Origin: Candidatus Aminicenantota bacterium
Lineage (GTDB): Bacteria; Acidobacteriota; Aminicenantia; Aminicenantales; Saccharicenantaceae
DNA length: 13,691 nt
Direction of reading: 5' to 3'
Assembly (NCBI GenBank): GCA_022867105.1
Contig: JALHVH010000405.1
Location: 1-13,691, forward strand
Under the pieces are notes generated by a model. That model was not told the DNA's origin and did no database searches. It saw only the letters and a program-made list of their open reading frames with translations. Shown one piece after another: positions 11,105 to 13,691 of this stretch. Each line of letters starts with the position of its first letter. The stretch's first letter is position 1. Both the position numbers and the translations under genes were made by a program.

Positions 11105-12922
11105 ATGCAGCTTCATCTCGTCGATTGGATCATCGTGGCGGCGAGCCTCTTCATCTGCTTCGTTCCCGCCTTGTTCTACGGAAAAAGGTCGGGCAAAAGC
11201 ACCTCGGAGTTCTTCGCCTCCGGCCGGGCCGTGCCCTGGTGGCTGGCCGGCCTCTCCATGGTGGCCACGACCTTCAGCAGCGACACCCCCAATCTGGTGA
11301 CCGATATCGTCCGCCGGCAGGGCGTTTCAGGGAACTGGGTCTGGTGGGCGTTCACCCTGACCGGCGTCGCCACGGTGTTCTTTTACGCCCGGATGTGGAG
11401 GCGCTCCGGCGTGTTGACGGACCTGGAGTTCTATGAGCTCCGCTACTCCGGCAAGGCGGCCGGCGTCGTGCGCGGTTTCCGTTCGGTCTACCTGGGCTTC
11501 TTCTTCAACTGCATGATCATGGCCACCGTCAATCTGGCGGCCTGCAAGATCGCCGCGATCCTCTTCGGCCTGCCGCGCTGGCAGACGCTGGCCCTCGTCG
11601 GCAGCCTCAACGTGGTCTTCGCGGCTGTCTCCGGACTGTGGGGCGTTCTCGTCATCGACATGATCCAGTTCTTCATCAAGATGACAGCCGTCATCGCCGC
11701 CGCATACTTCGCCGTCAAGCACGTCGGCGGGATGCACACCCTCGTCTCCACGCTCTCCGCCAAGACGGGCCCGGGCGGCATCAACTACCTGAACATCCTG
11801 CCGGACTTCAAAAACACCTGGGACATCGCCGTGGCGGTGTTCATCATGCCCATCGCCGTCCAGTGGTGGGCGGTCTGGTACCCCGGCGCCGAGCCCGGCG
11901 GCGGCAGCTACATCGCCCAACGGATGCTGGCCTCGAAATCCGAGAAGGACTCGCTCGGCTCCGTCCTGTTCTTCAACATCGCCCACTACGTCCTGCGGCC
12001 CTGGCCGTGGATCTTGGTCGCCCTCTGCTCGATCATCGTCTACCCCCAGCTCGCGGACATCCAGAAAGCCTTCCCCCATCTCGACCCGAGCCTCATCGGC
12101 CACGACATCGCGTTCCCGGCCATGCTCAAGTTCCTGCCCGTCGGGTTCATCGGCCTGATGGTCGGGGGGCTGATCGCCGCCAATTCCTCGACCAATCTGA
12201 CCCACCTTAACTGGGGCGCATCCTATCTCGTCCACGACTTCTACCGCCGCTTTCTCCGCAGGGACGCCGAGGAGAAGCACTACGTGCGGGCCGGCCGGAT
12301 GGCCACCGTCCTTCTTTTCCTCTGCGCAGGGGGCCTGGTCTTCGTCTTGGACACGGCCAAGGACAGCTTCGACATCATCCTCCAGGTCGGCGCCGGCACC
12401 GGCCTTCTCTACCTCGTCCGCTGGTTCTGGTGGCGCGTCAACGCCTGGTGCGAAGTGAATGCAATGATCGGCTCTTTCCTGGTTTCCGTGGGCCTGCTCG
12501 TCCTTCGGAAGAACGGCCTCGTCCTCAGCACCCATATAGCGCTCCTCATCACGATCGCCATCACAACGGTCTGCTGGATCCTGACGGCCTTTCTAGGGCC
12601 TAGGACCGACCATAAGACGCTCGTCGACTTCTATAAGAAGATCCGCCCCTTAGGGCCGGGCTGGACCAAGATCCGCAAAGAAGCCGGGATCCCGGAGAGC
12701 GAGGCCAGGTCCAAGTCCGAGAACTTCCCTCTGGCCCTCATAGGCTGGGTCTCCGGATGCACGATGATCTGGTCGGCCCTGTTCACCGTGGGCAACTTCC
12801 TTTACGGACGCATGACCTACGCGTATATCCTCCTGGGGGTCTTCATCGCCAGCGGCTTAGTGCTGCTCAAGGTCATCAACACGCTTTGGTCCCCGGATGC
12901 AGGAAAGGAAACCCCCGTCTGA
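11105..12922 (+). CDS. Sodium:solute symporter (SSS) family transporter
   Basis: This 605-residue protein is strongly hydrophobic, with roughly 13-15 membrane segments. SSS features are the N-terminal 'GKSTSEFFASGRAVPWWLAG' block (the family's 'YF.agR.lpww..g' pattern), 'TDLEFYELRY' with the following Arg-rich turn (family 'TvpefleeRY'), and 'GLIAANSSTNLTHLNWGAS' (family 'a.mSt.ds.ln..as'), which carries the Ser/Thr residues that form the Na2 site in relatives. The substrate cannot be fixed by sequence; sugars, amino acids and nucleosides are all known in the family. AAAGGA lies 8 bases before the ATG. A secreted M28-type peptidase gene follows 46 bp later on the same strand, which suggests uptake of hydrolysis products. 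Long open frames also exist on the opposite strand but are shadows of this gene. Confidence 0.92.
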   Translation: MQLHLVDWIIVAASLFICFVPALFYGKRSGKSTSEFFASGRAVPWWLAGLSMVATTFSSDTPNLVTDIVRRQGVSGNWVWWAFTLTGVATVFFYARMWRRSGVLTDLEFYELRYSGKAAGVVRGFRSVYLGFFFNCMIMATVNLAACKIAAILFGLPRWQTLALVGSLNVVFAAVSGLWGVLVIDMIQFFIKMTAVIAAAYFAVKHVGGMHTLVSTLSAKTGPGGINYLNILPDFKNTWDIAVAVFIMPIAVQWWAVWYPGAEPGGGSYIAQRMLASKSEKDSLGSVLFFNIAHYVLRPWPWILVALCSIIVYPQLADIQKAFPHLDPSLIGHDIAFPAMLKFLPVGFIGLMVGGLIAANSSTNLTHLNWGASYLVHDFYRRFLRRDAEEKHYVRAGRMATVLLFLCAGGLVFVLDTAKDSFDIILQVGAGTGLLYLVRWFWWRVNAWCEVNAMIGSFLVSVGLLVLRKNGLVLSTHIALLITIAITTVCWILTAFLGPRTDHKTLVDFYKKIRPLGPGWTKIRKEAGIPESEARSKSENFPLALIGWVSGCTMIWSALFTVGNFLYGRMTYAYILLGVFIASGLVLLKVINTLWSPDAGKETPV

Positions 12923-12968
12923 TGCCCGAGGCGTCCAAGACGAATGAATTGAATGAAAGAGTGATCTC

Positions 12969-13691
12969 ATGAAAAAATCTGCTCTCTCCCTCATCCTGGT
13001 TTTCGCGATGGCCCTCAGCGCATCGGCCCAGGCCCCCCAGCCGAAACCCGAGGAGCTGATGAAGAACGTGGTCCAGGTTGAGAAGACACAACCGGTGCCC
13101 GAAAAGATGAAGGCCGGCTTCGACCTCATCACGGCCAAGGATTCCCTTGCCTTGCTAACATACGTTTCGTCCGACCTTCTGGAAGGCCGGGAGACCGCGA
13201 CGCGCGGCACCCAACTGGCCGCCGAATACGCGGCGTCCCTGTTCTCGCTCTGGAAGGTCCTGCCTGCCGGCGACACGCCCCGTCCGGCCTCTTCGGGCAT
13301 GGGTCGCAGCGATATGCCCGCGGCTCCTCTCGCAAGGGGCTATCTCCAGGAGTTTGCCATGAAGGAGATCTCCGACGTATCGACTGAGATCGCGATCCAG
13401 GTCAGGAAAGGCGACTCCATGAAGTCCCGCACCTTCCAGTCGGGCATCGATTTCATGAGCATGTCTTCGACGCTCGAGTCTCTCACCGCCCCCGTCATCT
13501 TCGCCGGCTACGGGATCACGGAGAAAGAGATCGGATACGACGATCTCAAGGGCCTCGACGTCAAGGGCAAGATCGTTCTCATCCTGACCGAGGCACCCGG
13601 AAAGGACGATCCCAAGTCCCCCTTCCAGAAGAAGGAGCTCAAGGAAAAATACTTCCCCCAGGCTGGTCCGTTCGCCTTCCGGATGGGCGGC
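12969..13691 (+). CDS. Secreted M28-type peptidase with PA domain, N-terminal part (3' end off window)
   Basis: The frame runs from the ATG at 12969 to the window edge with no stop (241 codons). Residues 1-20 form a signal peptide: KK, a hydrophobic core and an ASA|QA-type cleavage site. Then 'YVSSDLLEGRETATRGTQLAAEYAA' is split here only as 'LEGRETATRG' and 'AAEYAA' (residues about 71-90), the characteristic opening of M28 aminopeptidase-like proteins. Residues about 176-210 ('VIFAGYGI', 'YDDLKGLDVKGKIVLIL') match the inserted protease-associated (PA) domain. The zinc-ligand region lies beyond the window. Such enzymes are zinc exopeptidases acting outside the cytoplasm. The ribosome site is weak (AAAGAG). 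The gene follows the symporter by 46 bp and is probably in its transcript. Confidence 0.85.
   Translation, partial: MKKSALSLILVFAMALSASAQAPQPKPEELMKNVVQVEKTQPVPEKMKAGFDLITAKDSLALLTYVSSDLLEGRETATRGTQLAAEYAASLFSLWKVLPAGDTPRPASSGMGRSDMPAAPLARGYLQEFAMKEISDVSTEIAIQVRKGDSMKSRTFQSGIDFMSMSSTLESLTAPVIFAGYGITEKEIGYDDLKGLDVKGKIVLILTEAPGKDDPKSPFQKKELKEKYFPQAGPFAFRMGG

Noticed and set aside
10738..11106. Open frame across tRNA-Arg on the minus strand, with 'VAQLDRATDSGS' and 'RRFESSQAR'
   Set aside because: It is also a tRNA shadow, and it overlaps the channel gene and two promoters.
11327..12535. 402-codon open frame antisense to the sodium symporter
   Set aside because: It is acidic and repetitive in Asp/Glu/Gly with no recognisable domain, as expected for the complement of a GC-rich membrane protein gene.

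Overview
The window is GC-rich bacterial chromosome with tightly packed genes. The protein types suggest an anaerobic or organotrophic member of the Acidobacteriota or Aminicenantes kind: DUF885 and M28 secreted peptidases, a 600-residue sodium:solute symporter, a LeuT-type amino-acid transporter and an RNA polymerase omega subunit with an acidic tail. This placement is an inference from gene content; no 16S gene or other marker is present.

Layout. (1) 1-597 is the 3' end of a DUF885 gene whose metallopeptidase residues look replaced. It is closed by a strong intrinsic terminator (606-660). (2) 692-3618 is a rightward cluster: tatD, yajQ, a long-chain polyprenyl diphosphate synthase and a CYTH-domain protein, packed with short gaps or an ATGA overlap. 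(3) 3632-4009 is a leftward rpoZ-like gene with a TTG start and a very acidic tail. (4) 4164-4526 is a broken PaaK/CapK-type adenylate-forming enzyme, cut off where it meets (5) a leftward LeuT-type sodium symporter (4523-6208) with its own consensus promoter. (6) 6401-7716 is a leftward pair, an ATP-grasp protein and a small membrane-anchored protein with a GspG-like C-terminus, overlapping by ATGA. The pair is preceded by a TATAAT box inside an inverted repeat. (7) 7717-9697 looks accessory. It holds a ten-repeat ankyrin gene with a recent 198-bp internal duplication, an IS3-type orfA remnant with an internal deletion, a 57-codon orphan ORF, a possible transposase scrap and paired TTTGTGCCA repeats, and it ends at tRNA-Lys(CTT). 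(8) 9851-10968 holds an MthK-like potassium channel directly behind tRNA-Arg(CCG), apparently in one transcript. (9) 11016-13691 is a rightward unit: a divergent promoter, a sodium:solute symporter and the start of a secreted M28-type peptidase.

How the genes fit together. The symporter and peptidase unit, the LeuT homologue and the DUF885 protein point to import and breakdown of peptides or amino acids. The tatD-yajQ-prenyl synthase-CYTH cluster is housekeeping. The ATP-grasp and pseudopilin-like pair is the module whose function I cannot assign from known systems, and it is the best candidate here for something undescribed. Two genes (yajQ and the ATP-grasp gene) have a -10-like box 9-12 bases before the ATG and no Shine-Dalgarno, suggesting leaderless transcripts. 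Most other genes here carry clear AGGAG-like sites.
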